64,000 nt of DNA from the NCBI GenBank assembly GCA_948099385.1, contig CANUEZ040000113.1:8506501-8570500 (forward strand), in the 5' to 3' direction. Every line of letters starts with the position of its first letter. Position 1 is the stretch's first letter. The translations under genes and the position numbers were made by a program. Positions 35,101 through 46,600 of this stretch are shown here, in pieces. The notes below the pieces were generated by a model that saw only the letters and a program-made list of their open reading frames with translations, did not search any database and was not told the DNA's origin. The stretch comes from Fasciola hepatica. Its lineage: Eukaryota; Platyhelminthes; Trematoda; Plagiorchiida; Fasciolidae.

Positions 35101-38100
35101 AACCCATACTTGAAATGACGATAGTCATTTGCGGTCCCATTGGAGCATGTGTCTGAGTAATTTTGATAAGCGGATCAGCTGACTTGCTTGAAAATGGTAA
35201 ATATACCGTATTGTAGTTCGAGTCTTGTTGAAAAGCTAAACCAAGATTAGTAGGGGTTTGTATAGGTTTCTCATTTTGAACCTCGTTAAGAACTGGCGAG
35301 CATACTTTGCTCCATTTTATCACTTTTCGGACACCTGAGTCACTTACCTAAATCAATAATTTAGGTCTACTTGTTCAGGATCATCATTCAAACAACCGTA
35401 TATTGTCTGAACGTTGTCCCGAACCACTGTGATCTGCCAAAGCGGAATTAGTACAATGCCATCAAGAGATTTAAAGATTTAGTTATCATTAACAATAAGC
35501 TGAATAATATAAAAGAATGAACGTGAAACACGATATGGAGCTTCTCCACAGCAAAACAGTATTGCAAATCCCGTTGAATAAAAGCGTGAGTGGATGGTCC
35601 ATAACCTCAGGAAAATGTGGCACACAGAGAACATTGAATTAGCACAGTATCAAAGTTTATAGTTAGATGGACAGAAACTCTCGGAAGCACAAGGCCGGTT
35701 TCATGGTTTTGAAGCTCTTTAGGCATACTCCTCAGGTACTAATCTCCCCATTTACCTTGGTACTTGTAAAGCGAGTAGATATTTGTTCCCTACAATTGGT
35801 TTTTCCATGAAACATGTGGTTCCCAAGTGCCCTTTGCCACCAAGAATGTCCAGTCAACCTTCTGATGTCCACTTGATAGTATTGGTGAATACTATAATAA
35901 TCCATTTCTGACTCAATTTGGATGAATTTGCGTTATCGAAAACCCTGGTCAATTTAATTTCATCCATCCGTTAGCATAATTTGGCACCGATAACGTGGTG
36001 AACTTGGTACCGAGATGAGAACATATCACCTTTATGTGCATTCCTGTGTATCATTAAAAAGCAACCCACTTTAAAGCCAGTCAACTGTAACTCGGTTCTC
36101 GTGGGTGTAAATGAACCAACTACACAATTATTTAAGTGCTGTAAATGCTTCGTGAAGAAGCTTTATTTTATTGAACAGTCCATCCAGATTAGCAGTCATA
36201 GACGGCCAGTTTTGCACATCAGCCTCGACCGCCATTCAAATGCTATGACATCAGCATTGGTTCCTGTTTCTGAATTTGCTGGGCTTCGGATCATCGGCCA
36301 TTCATACTTGATATGCCTTGGCATATCGAACACGTGCAACCCACTACGGAAGAGGGTTTTATTCAGCCCAACACACTATATTGTTTTATCTGTGTGTGCG
36401 TCAAACGGACGTTTGTTGTCGTTGTCGTTGTTGTCGTCGTTTCCATCGTTCCGTGGGTGCGTTCGTGATCACGCTATACCAGCACGTTATTCAGCAATCA
36501 AACCGAAAGATGATAAGTCATGCTTCGCGAAAGATAGTACTATATCCGACTTCTTCAAATTGTTATCTCCCTTTAGACCAACACTTGCACAGTCAACCCA
36601 ATTGATCTGAATTTGCTGTTGTAGTCGAAGTAGTTTGAAACATGCCCCAGTTCTTTGACAACAGAACGATTGTAACCGTTTTCCCTTAGTGTTGCAAGTG
36701 CGTCTCTCATCAATGTTTTCAAAGGTCCATCAGAAAATGTCAGCTTACGAATTACCGGAAACTGTTTGGGTCGGAATTCCTCTGTGAGTGACAAATCACT
36801 GAACCGATTGGGACAAACACAACTGCTTTGTTACATTTCGCAGTTGCTTCTATTCAGAATTGTATTTTGTCCTCGACTGATCCAAGAATAGAATGTAGGG
36901 CTGGACATCGTCATTGAAATGAAATTATTTGTCATGAAAAATTCAATATGCTATGACTTGGGCCTTGTTTTCAGTTGCAGCTAACAATGGTCACCATGCT
37001 TACGCGTCTGGTGACAGACCAGACCAGACCGCAACTTGAGTCACTTGCCAGGAAGACTGTTGACAGGAAAGGAAACAATCAAGAAAAGCCGTACGTGTTA
37101 GTGCTCCTGTCCGTCGGGTGTTAAATCGTCTAACAATTATCTGATTAAATACTGGCCTCCTGGTTCCAAAATGCTTGTTGCAAATTTACGTCTTATAGTA
37201 ATTAGTATAGACTTAGCGTGAATGGATTGTATTTACATGGAATCACACCCATGTCTTCATTCCCAGGTTAAACAAATTCTAAGAATTCACCAAGAATATC
37301 ATTCAGGTAATACCATAGGCTGGTTTTATTGAGACCTTTTGGAGAATCCGCAGCTTTTGCGGATAGTTTTTCAGTCTAGACATCGATATGCGACATTAGC
37401 AAATAATGATTCATGAAGTCATTCTCGAACAACATATTACCTCTTCCTTCAGTTGATAATAATATTGTGTTTCTGTGCATCATATTTTGTGGATGAAAAG
37501 ATGAGACCCAGGTAAGTGTGATCACCGCCATTGGAAAATCCTGTGATAGTTTTGTACTTATTACTTGTCAGTTCTCTAACAAGTTCAGAAAACGTTATTT
37601 TGTTAACCAAGAAAACAAATCCTCATCTACCCACACACCCAACTAGAGCTCATGTCAACTGGTTCCTGGACTTCCAGTATTCTGACCTTGCTATCAACGG
37701 ACTTCGAGCAGCTTCTGTGTGAAAGTCCATGAACCATGTTTTTGTGAACTACTGTTTTCTGGGGGAATCTAAATACAAAGTCTGTTCTGCCATTAGTCTG
37801 GTAAAATGTAGACACCGAAGCGTCGAGTGATGGCATCTAGTGAACCGTCGGTGTATAACTGTTAGTCCAGAGTCATGGTTAGGATGTCGAGTGGTCGTTC
37901 GATTACGTAATAGGGAGATATCTTGGACCCCACTCAAAAGGACAAATGAGAGGGTGGAGCTGAAACAGACTGTGAGATCAACTCACTTTTTTTCAAGTTT
38001 TGGTTTTTCCACCCACGCTCTTCAGTCATGCACTCCGCATATCTGCAATCCTGGAGACTGCAGATATTTCGGATGTCACGTGTCCTACCATGGTTTCATG

Positions 38101-38640
38101 TGGCTTAGTTTTGTATAAATTGATCTGTTCCTTGATTCTTAACTTCCAACCCAAATTTTCAGCCATAAGAAGACTGCATAATTGCCAGATTCGAGCTCCT
38201 GTTCAGATGGTGACAATCCGTTTGAGTCATTAGAACGAAATGGTTTCGAATTTGTGCAGTAATCTAACCTACAGTATAAACTATATCGTGGATCCAAAAA
38301 AATATATTTTGGAAAGAGCTCAAATCGTTTGCAAAACGTCTAGCCGAAACCCATCCACAGTTCAAGGGGTCTCACGAGTAAATTCCCAAAAACCTTAAGT
38401 TGAGTTCAGTAGATGATCAAAATTCTTGTTACGTATGCACACTTTGGCGCTTCAGATCAAGCTGAGAAATCCCATGGTTTAAACGAGCGCAGTGTTTCGT
38501 TGGCACACTAACGAAATGAAAATGACAACCAAAGGTTTCGGTAAAGATCATACGCTTCCCACACTTTCTCTCAGTATCATTATTGGAACAGCAACCCGTC
38601 CAGGCGTAGCTATTTTTGTCAATTTAATTTCTTTCGTTCA
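32155..38640. other. No gene established; two weak exon candidates
   Basis: Open frames are many, short and overlapping. A strong pyrimidine-rich 3' splice acceptor (T-C-T-C-T-T-C-T-T-T-C-A-G, ending at 34644) precedes an open stretch to about 34780, and a minus-strand frame of 136 codons lies at 34913-35323. Neither resembles a known family. Plus frames at 36101-36610 and minus 36573-36794 were inspected without result. No repeats shared with the rest of the window were noticed. Confidence 0.45.
36413..36440. repeat. GTTGTC-type simple repeat
   Basis: An imperfect run of G-T-T-G-T-C and T-C-G words on the plus strand inside an otherwise ordinary stretch. Confidence 0.8.
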
Positions 38641-38859
38641 TTGGAAGTCAACGTGACTCATGCAATGTCATATAACTCCTACTTGGTGGCTCATCCGCAC
38701 GCAAACTTGGTATTGATAACTAAGACGAGCTCAACAGGTCATTCAACAAATCAGCAAGACCTCTTGTTTCTTTACTTCGTGAAGAAAGTCAATCTCAGGA
38801 ACCTCCATTTTGCTTCCTCACTGTGGAAGTCAACAACCGAGGACTGGTTCTGGTTAACC

Positions 38860-39750
38860 CCGGAAACTCATCATCCCAACCAGACTCAACCCCATGATGC
38901 TCAAGGATTGTGGGGTTACCCTTAGCCCTATTCTCTCTGAACTTCTCAACCAAGGTCTGGTGAAAAGAAAGAACCTAGGCTGTTGGGAGACAGCAGCCTT
39001 GGCTCATTTTCTCAAGAAAGACCTTTTGAAATCCCGTCCCATTGCGTCGACTTCTGTCTCCCTTAAAGTCATTGAAAGATGGGTTGTCCAAAGGTTGAAA
39101 AAACATTTCAGTGTTTCAGATCCTGATCAGTTTACTCATCGACCATCGAGCTAATCCCTCGATGCCCTCACCGTCTTCATACAATATATTCTGTCCGAAC
39201 TTGGCAGGAAGAATGAAGCAATACGAAAATGCTTCCCAGACTAGAGTGACGCATTCAACTGTGTCGACAGGAACTAGCTCACTTCCCTCCCTTTCCTCTC
39301 TGGTGTTCAGCCTTCATTTGTTACTTTGTTGGAAAATCGGTTTCTCCACCGCCAGCAGCGCAATCTTCATAACAGCAAAACATCATGTCTTGTTACAACT
39401 GGCAGTGGTTGTCCCCCAAGGTGTCATATTATCCCCGTCTTCATTTTTTCGAGAACATTTTTATTAGTCCTGTACAGAAAAATACTCTTCTATTCCAATA
39501 TGCGGATGATGTCATATTTGATATACCGTTTACCTGGGAGTCTACTATTCCTACCCTACAAAAAGGCATCACCCAAATTTCGGATTGGCCTCATGCACAC
39601 AACTTCAGCCCTAACCCAATCCAGTTGGGTGACATTGTATTTTACCATTCGAACGGCATCAAGCAATTCAGTTTTCAAAACGATTGTACGTCCGTTACGA
39701 TAAACGGGGAACGGATGAAACATCTTGTCTCGATGAAATACTTCTGAGTG
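38860..39750 (+). pseudogene. CR1/jockey-like reverse transcriptase remnant
   Basis: An I-L-S-E-L-L-N segment and an S-R-P-I-A-S-T-S-V-S-L-K-V-I-E-R block at about 38930-39080 match the start of the LINE RT. A G-S-G-C-P segment followed in another frame by Q-G-V-I-L-S-P is the block before the palm (about 39400-39435). An intact Y-A-D-D box lies at 39499-39510. Downstream are I-S-D-W and an F-Y-H-S-N-G-I-K-Q-F segment. At least three frame changes (near 39150, 39320 and 39440) and stops inactivate it. Confidence 0.8.
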
Positions 39751-40352
39751 CTGCTCGACTTTAACCTTTCCCGGTCGAAACGTTTTGCTTCCATTTTTGC
39801 AAAAATTCGCTTGTCTTCCCGTCTCACCTTAGATTCCACTCAGTGCCCACTCATCTTATCAAATGCTTTGCATTCTCGTGTGTTCTACCTCATCGGCTTT
39901 ATACTCAACCAGTCATTTTCTTGACCTGCTGGTAATAGATTTCAAGTCCATTGATAACTCCTTCAAGATGTTATCATCTGCCAGTGAAATACCCCGAAGG
40001 CGTCTTACTCTTTCCATCATAGTCTCACACAGCGAAACATGTCAAAAGCTGTCTACAAGGATTCTCATTGACTCTTTTCATTCGCTTTACAAAGGCCTAG
40101 GGAAATTTATGCCCATTTTTTCACCACTTCTGGATAAAAACATGTTTATGCACGTACTAAGACGTACAGCAGTTTCATTATCCCATTTCCTGCAGGGTAT
40201 TTGCATAATCCAGAATAAGCAATATCACAACTGACACGACACTTGGAATAAAACAAATGCCCACTACCCACTTCCCCCATTTTCCAATCTTTCAGGACGT
40301 GTACATGGATATGGGAAGGCTGAATATTCACCTCTCGGAGCATATAAAGCTA

Positions 40353-40369
40353 TTACTTGACTTGACTTG
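40353..40369 (+). repeat. A-C-T-T-G short tandem tail
   Basis: Three A-C-T-T-G units at the end of the LINE relic. I read it as the element's 3' terminus; this is inference from position. Confidence 0.5.
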
Positions 40370-41099
40370 GAAAGTGGATGATTTTGGAAGTTTGCACACC
40401 TAACAGTTTGATATAATCATGAAAAAACGCATAATGAGAATGAAACCTCTCAATATTGGTTTGATGAGTTCCACTCGAGGGTTGGTTGGTTCCAGTAAAT
40501 CACAACTCTTCATTCATATTTATATTAGCTCCTGAAAATTCATATTTCTTAGGTAATTCCAGAATGAATTTATTCGGTCTTGATGGGGTGACTGCAAATT
40601 ATTCTTATGAAACAGCTGTGGGTTGTATGTGGATTGCATCAGACAGCACCTACAACTTGCAAATTCATCTCGATAAACCATGAAACTGTTAATTTCTTGA
40701 TAATTGAACAAAATATTAATATTGGTATGTATAATGTAATCCAATTGTTTCGTTTTTCTCTTCTGTGAATCAGAGAAACAATTTTGTTCTTACAAACAAA
40801 GAGAAACATCAGTTAAATATGTATGTGGCAATTGTGGGTCAGAGAAATGTGCTGGCATATATTTAATGCATTCCAAGAATATAAAATACAAAATTACTAA
40901 TACGCAGTACCATCGATTGAAGATTTCACTCAGGAAACAAACTTATACAGCGCAGCCGAAATGAATGAAAATCTTTTTTCTCTATCAATGGGTTATTCGA
41001 AACATAATACGGGCGGGCAAAGTTTACCTTTTACTTAGTCTGAATGATAAATGGATTTCCATTTTTATTTACCTTTGGTAGTGCAAAAAGAACTTGCCG

Positions 41100-41394
41100 C
41101 TCCTATCAGTACCTTCGAGTGTAAATGAGAAGCTCTGATATTTAAAGGAGCCTTGTTTACTGATTTCCGTCATTCAAAACAACTGAACATTTTACAGATA
41201 TTTTTTTGAATTTTTTTCTCTCCACCATCTTCTTTACCGATCGGATTTGACTGCACTATCTCCTCTGGCTGTAGGTGTTTCTTTGAAGTGAAACATGTTG
41301 AAGTTTCTATCAACCTCACTTCTACACACATTCGGTTCTAGTTATTTGTACACGCACGAGTTCCTTATGCTTTGACATTGCATTTGATGGGTCT
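41100..41394. repeat. Dispersed repeat, copy 2 (partner at 29615-29905)
   Basis: Strong similarity at 41217-41394 and weaker similarity to the left. In this copy the right end is followed by unrelated sequence, not by the coiled-coil segment. The join of the two units at 29.9 kb is therefore a mosaic. Confidence 0.8.
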
Positions 41395-41540
41395 GTCGTT
41401 TATTGCCCTTATCAGCCTCATTTCGGTACCAAGATATGTACAATACACATTCGAATCTGTCTACGGGCCCAATTCTTCAGTGTTCATCTGACCTGGGGAG
41501 ATTTCGTTGGCGATTCGCTTACATCATCACTAATGCATAC

Positions 41541-41700
41541 TGCAGTCAAGGTGATCATTTATAAATGGTAAATTGAACGTTCTCACGAGACCAAAGGCAA
41601 AAATGCAAACACACACAGAGCTAATGATAGCAAATGAAACACGTTACCAAGGCAAGGCTAACGTTCAATTTACCATTTCTAAATGATCACCTTGACTGCA
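41541..41700. repeat. 160-bp foldback, arms 40 bp with one mismatch
   Basis: The left arm 41541-41580 and the reverse complement of 41661-41700 agree at 39 of 40 positions. The centre is 80 nt and unrelated. Both ends read T-G-C-A outward. Such long near-perfect arms fit a miniature inverted-repeat element or a recent inverted duplication. No clear target-site duplication could be read at the flanks, and nothing else in the window matches it. Confidence 0.9.
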
Positions 41701-42294
41701 GCAGCACTAGTAAGGATGCAGTGAAATAGTCGGGAAACATCGTGCTTTCTAATGCTATTAACGTTTATGTTCAGATTTGTGTCGGGGAAGTTATGCTTTC
41801 ATTTCAATTACAGTCCTAATGGAAAACACTCTGGGGGCTCCTATAACATCTCTGGCCAATAAATCAATAACGATAGTGTTTATGGGCAATAGTAAGGAAA
41901 AGATTTCATTCTTGTATATGCACAGAAATCCCAGGGTAAACAACTGGGATTTGACTATATAACGAACACGCTCTTCGCGGATTACTGAATTTCAGGATCT
42001 CAGGAAACAGCGTCAATCCGTTACCGGTTTGAACCATAACAAACGGTTGCCCGTACAATAATTGATGCCTGTGTGGAGCAGTATCACTGTGAAGACAGAA
42101 GTACAATGACGACATTCTCCTTTAAATAACCAGCACATGTTGGCTATAATATGAACACGGTTAGTAGGAGACTAGTTCAACATAGTACGATTCATCATGC
42201 AAGAATGGTGAGCACGAAACAGAGGCTGAAATAACCCATTGTCTATACATTGTCTCATACACATAGAAGAATGCATAGTTGGTGCACTCAATAA

Positions 42295-42740
42295 TTATGA
42301 ACAAAGCTTAGTAATTGCATTTTGACTAAATATATTCGAAACTCATATCACCAAATTCCTTGTGATAGTCAAACTATACTCCCAGTGTCGAAGGTTACTC
42401 ACTTTGAAGCAAAATGTGTGATGTTTATCGGATAATTTCATGAAGCATTTCCTGCTTTATGATGGCGTTTAATTATTTTTTCAATGTTCTCCAATACTGA
42501 AAATCTGATCCCGGGAGATGCTAAATGCCCTATTTTTTGTCTCGTCACCAATGATAATTGTGAAAAGTCATCTTTTCTGGTCAGATGTAGGAACTCATGT
42601 GCACAATATCGTGTTCCCCAAATCGTTGCACTAAATTTGGATAGGGAATAACCAAAATGTATTCCGAGGAGGTATAAAGATTTTGTTGTACAAAATTTTG
42701 TTCATTGTCCTCGGATTGTTTTATGTGAAGTCATTTCACA

Positions 42741-42788
<48 letters not shown>

Positions 42789-43699
42789 TTTTGGCCATTC
42801 CTTCCATTGCGTTTAATTCCGTATCAGATATAATCCTCAGGTCGAAAACACTGAGCAATCTCAAACCTGAAACCACTTACTTACTCCCAACGCTATGCTG
42901 CATAACTTTGTCATAACGCTCTCAGTCTCATCTATTATTTATATAATGGAGAAGTATTCGGTTGAATTATTCAGACTCATCAGACTGGTCATGTGGAGCA
43001 ATGTTTGTGTTTAGCTTTGAACATAAACGCTGAATTCATGGTCTCGCTGAGAGTTTTGTTTTTTGCCCGAAAACTAGAGAATTTCACTGTGTACCATCAT
43101 AGAACTAACTGCCAACATCTATCCGTACAATCGTGTGACTTGTCTAATGTGACAAAAACTGGTGCCTTTTTAAGCCGTCATCAGGACAGGATTGTCGGAA
43201 GGGTATTTTTATTAGCCATTATTCCGAAAACTGATGGACTTTTATCATCACTTTCACAGCCGTGTCTACGCATTTTCCAAATCAGTATTCTAGGAGGAAG
43301 TTGACGGCAAATATTTCGACACATGTTTTTATAAACTTCCAATTATTTCTCGCTCAAGATCGAAACTGATTCAACCACAAGATATTTATCTCAAGAGTAC
43401 GCCTTTTGTGATTTCCCTTTCATCGTGACGGAATATTAAGGCTCAGTTCTTTGATGCTGAAACAAATTTACAGTGTCTATTTTTTACCGAAGCTACGAAC
43501 ACAGTTTGTTGTTATATTGACGATGCGCCAGTTGCCATTCAGTTGAAAACTAATACGATGCTGTGATATTGGTCAGATAGGTAATTGATTGGTCTGACGT
43601 TTTGGGTAACAATAGAATGCTGGTGGATCCCCAGTTGCACATTGTCTTCGAACGGATAACAAAATAATCTTTCTTGTCATTTGTTTGTGTTCAACCTAA
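42295..43699 (+). repeat. 1.4-kb repeat, copy 2
   Basis: Direct repeat of 19135-20562, with the same internal order: left end at an A-T-G-A-A-C-A-A-A-G-C stretch, AT microsatellite, 103-codon frame (42993-43304), and right end near G-G-T-G-G-A-T-C-C-C-C-A-G. In copy 1 the unit abuts a PLE tail; here the left flank is unrelated, confirming that the unit starts on its own. Confidence 0.85.
42744..42786. repeat. AT microsatellite (about 43 nt)
   Basis: The same tract as in repeat copy 1, about 13 nt shorter. Confidence 0.97.
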
Positions 43700-46600
43700 T
43701 GGAACACATGTTTCTCGATTCAAACAACAACGATATGCATGGTTCTCCAGTCACAAAGTGATACTTCCTATTTGTAAAAGAAATAGCATAGTTCATTTAT
43801 TCCTTTTTTTCTCGAATATTATGTGAAGAATAAATTGTGAACTTTTCCGCATTAGTTTGATTTTGTGACACCTATTTGCCATGGTATTTCTTGTGCAACT
43901 CAACACGTAGATAATTCTGAAACATTCTGAAACAAGCAGCAGGTAGATCTTTTTGGTTTCTCAAAACTGTTCTGTATGAGTTTTTATCCTGATGTCCAGT
44001 TACTGTCATTATAACCAAAAGAATGGATACTCAAATGCAGTAAGCTTACCTGGATTTTTCACGAAAGCTTTTCTCGTTGAGATAGAAAATTGTTTCTGCT
44101 TTCTTTTCAGTTACTCCCTCAGTCACAATCCAACTGAGCATGAACAAATGCATAATCCCTAAGGGGCTTCACTACCATTCTGTGGCGCGATACACACGGT
44201 GGTACAGACTAGTTTTTTGTCGTTAGGTTGCACTTGTTGAGTGTTTCATCTAGAAAACAGTTCATTTATGCATGGCGTAACGATATACACTTTTATGGGA
44301 TAACCTTATAACTCTGAGTGAATTTGTTACTCGGATTCCTGAACGCACCTAACACTTTTGAATTTGTCCAGTTTGTGACAAATGACGTAATTTAAAATGC
44401 AGATTGCCAGTTTTTGGGCCGGGTTTCAGTTTTATGAAGGCTGCACTTTTCGTATTATTCTTTAATAACACAGTGAAATGTAACTCCTTGGTCTTATTTG
44501 GATGAAATGACAAAAAACAAATAAAGAATTTCCTGGTAAAATGAACTAAATTTCAGTATCACTTTTTTCCTTTTTCCGTTAAAACTTTTGATGAGATTGT
44601 TATCAGCGAGATAACCTCGTGAGATTGCTACTTTTCTACTTACCAACACAAAAACGAGCAGAGGATTTCAACCAAACACAGACAGTTGTAAGGCCTAATT
44701 GATTTGCAGCTTCATCGAGTCGGGAAGAACCCACGGGTGAGCAAATTTACTTTGGCTTCAATCCTGTAGAACTTGGAAGACACAACTGGTCAAACAGTGT
44801 CTCCCTTTTTTATTTGCTTCCCGACCCAGTGTACGATTCCTCCGTTGTCTGTATTCTATTTACCGTCCTGCGAGTCGTTTCATTTAATTAAAAGTCTCAC
44901 GGAACAGCTGGGTTTGAATTATTTTATCAGGTCGCAAAAACAAACACTTTTGGTAAGAAGTGGTTACAATATTTCTCCAACACATTCAGGAGAGTGTTTG
45001 GATGACTAACATTTTTTCGGAGCCGAAGCTAGTACAAATGGAGCAAATTATTCAACAACCCTGAAATGTAAATCTTCATTTTCTCCGATGGAGCACGATT
45101 CATTCTACTTGCGATGTTGACCTTTTTCTTGTATCTTTTGAAATCCCCCAAAAGGACGGTGAACTGCTTATCAGAATAATACCTGCTTTCGTGATGTGTG
45201 GTATACGAGCAATTTTGGGTCCCTGGTAAACTTCTTTTCAACCTCATCACAAGAGGAAATTCACAGATACTGTTCGAATTTTTTTATACACTTCAGCCGA
45301 AAACCCAGTTGTTACACTGACGAGTATTTTGACTCGAAAGTTGAAAGAAACCATCAATGCAGGTTTCATGGAAATCAGTTGTATGTGTTTCCCGATGTTG
45401 GGAGATAGAGTCTTCAATAAAGAACAGTGCATTGAAAAATTAGTACCTCTAACTGACATAAATGACGTTTGACTGGGGGACTTTGTACATTTTTGTTGGA
45501 TTTTTCCTGAGATCTTCAGGTTGCCGTCGACATATTCGGTGAAGTATACCTCTTTAGGAGAAATTACGTGTAACTAACTTGCGCGCTGTTATCGTCCAAA
45601 GGTGTTATAAAAGCTAACCTACGTCTACCTGGGGAATCACGATGGGACAGAAATGTAGTTGTGTCCACTAGTTGACACAATTTACCCTGCCCTAACATTT
45701 CTGGTAGGAAAATAAATTAGTATTGCCCATATCAATCCGCGAATAGCGGTTCCTCATACAATATTCAAATTAACAATGTGACATACATGGCTTTCCATCT
45801 GTGGAACATTCACAGCTAGCTTCTAAGCTAAATGAAGTCACCATTCAGTGTTTCTGGATGATATATCTGTGTAAAACTAATTTTTCGGTGAATTAACCTA
45901 CTGCTTTTCTCACCGAGATATCTATTCGCGTCAGTAGATACGAATGGATTTACTACATACTCCAATATTTTAACACCTACAAGATGCTTTTCAAAACTCC
46001 CGTCCTTTGATTTTTAAACCAAAGAACAAGTTCAATCAGCTCTTGAGACTGATTGCAATATAATTATATAACCCGGAAACAGAACGAATAACTGTGTTTC
46101 GTTTGATAAACTAAGGTTTTGCCACCAACGCGCTATAAGCGGCTACACGATTCAAAACAAAAACTGGAATTCGGTGGCACAAACTGAGGTTAACTCGTCT
46201 TCTCAATAAGCAATTTTCGATAGTTTTATAAATAATGAGCCGAAAATAAACTATGATGTACGATGTTACTGAAACCACTGGAATACAATGGATGGCCAAT
46301 CTCTTATCAACAAAATTTGACACCGTCTGCTGTACGAGAGTAAATGAATTTAGCTTTCCTTTTCGGTATGCCAAGATGCTGTCCAAAGTTTTAAAAAAAC
46401 GACAGTTGGGTGCAACATTACTGCTTCCGACGAAATCTTCATGTAAATCTTTTGTTCCCTGGAATAAAAATAATGAAATATCTATTGCAAAACCGATGGC
46501 CATTGGGTTATATACCTTTTTTATTCCATAATGATATTCCCATAATTTTTCAGTGTGGGGAAAATTGTGCAATTTAAAAGAATGGGGCTTGACAGGTCAG

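Larger units (their letters stand above)
38641..40370 (+). mobile_element. CR1/jockey-like LINE relic (RT half)
   Basis: This is a non-LTR element 3' portion, decayed and spread over three frames. It begins in a poorly conserved linker, passes through the RT, and ends in a long eroded C-terminal region. It finishes at about 40370 with a short tandem A-C-T-T-G run, consistent with the short tandem-repeat tails that CR1-type LINEs often carry. No endonuclease domain was recognised upstream, so the copy looks 5'-truncated. Clade assignment between CR1 and jockey is by general pattern only. Confidence 0.75.
40380..42290. other. No gene recognised besides a repeat and a foldback
   Basis: This contains the second copy of the dispersed repeat and the foldback listed separately. 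The remaining sequence is AT-rich with short frames only. Confidence 0.55.

Noticed and set aside
36573..36794. Minus-strand frame with an L-R-E-N-G-Y segment resembling a PLE thumb
   Set aside because: Only this short segment matches. No L-P-F-K-G linker or GIY-YIG follows on the same strand, so it is not listed as a PLE fragment.
46111..46572. 153-codon minus-strand open frame with a 92-codon plus-strand frame inside it
   Set aside because: Neither translation resembles a known family and both strands are equally open. No splice signals or homology were visible.
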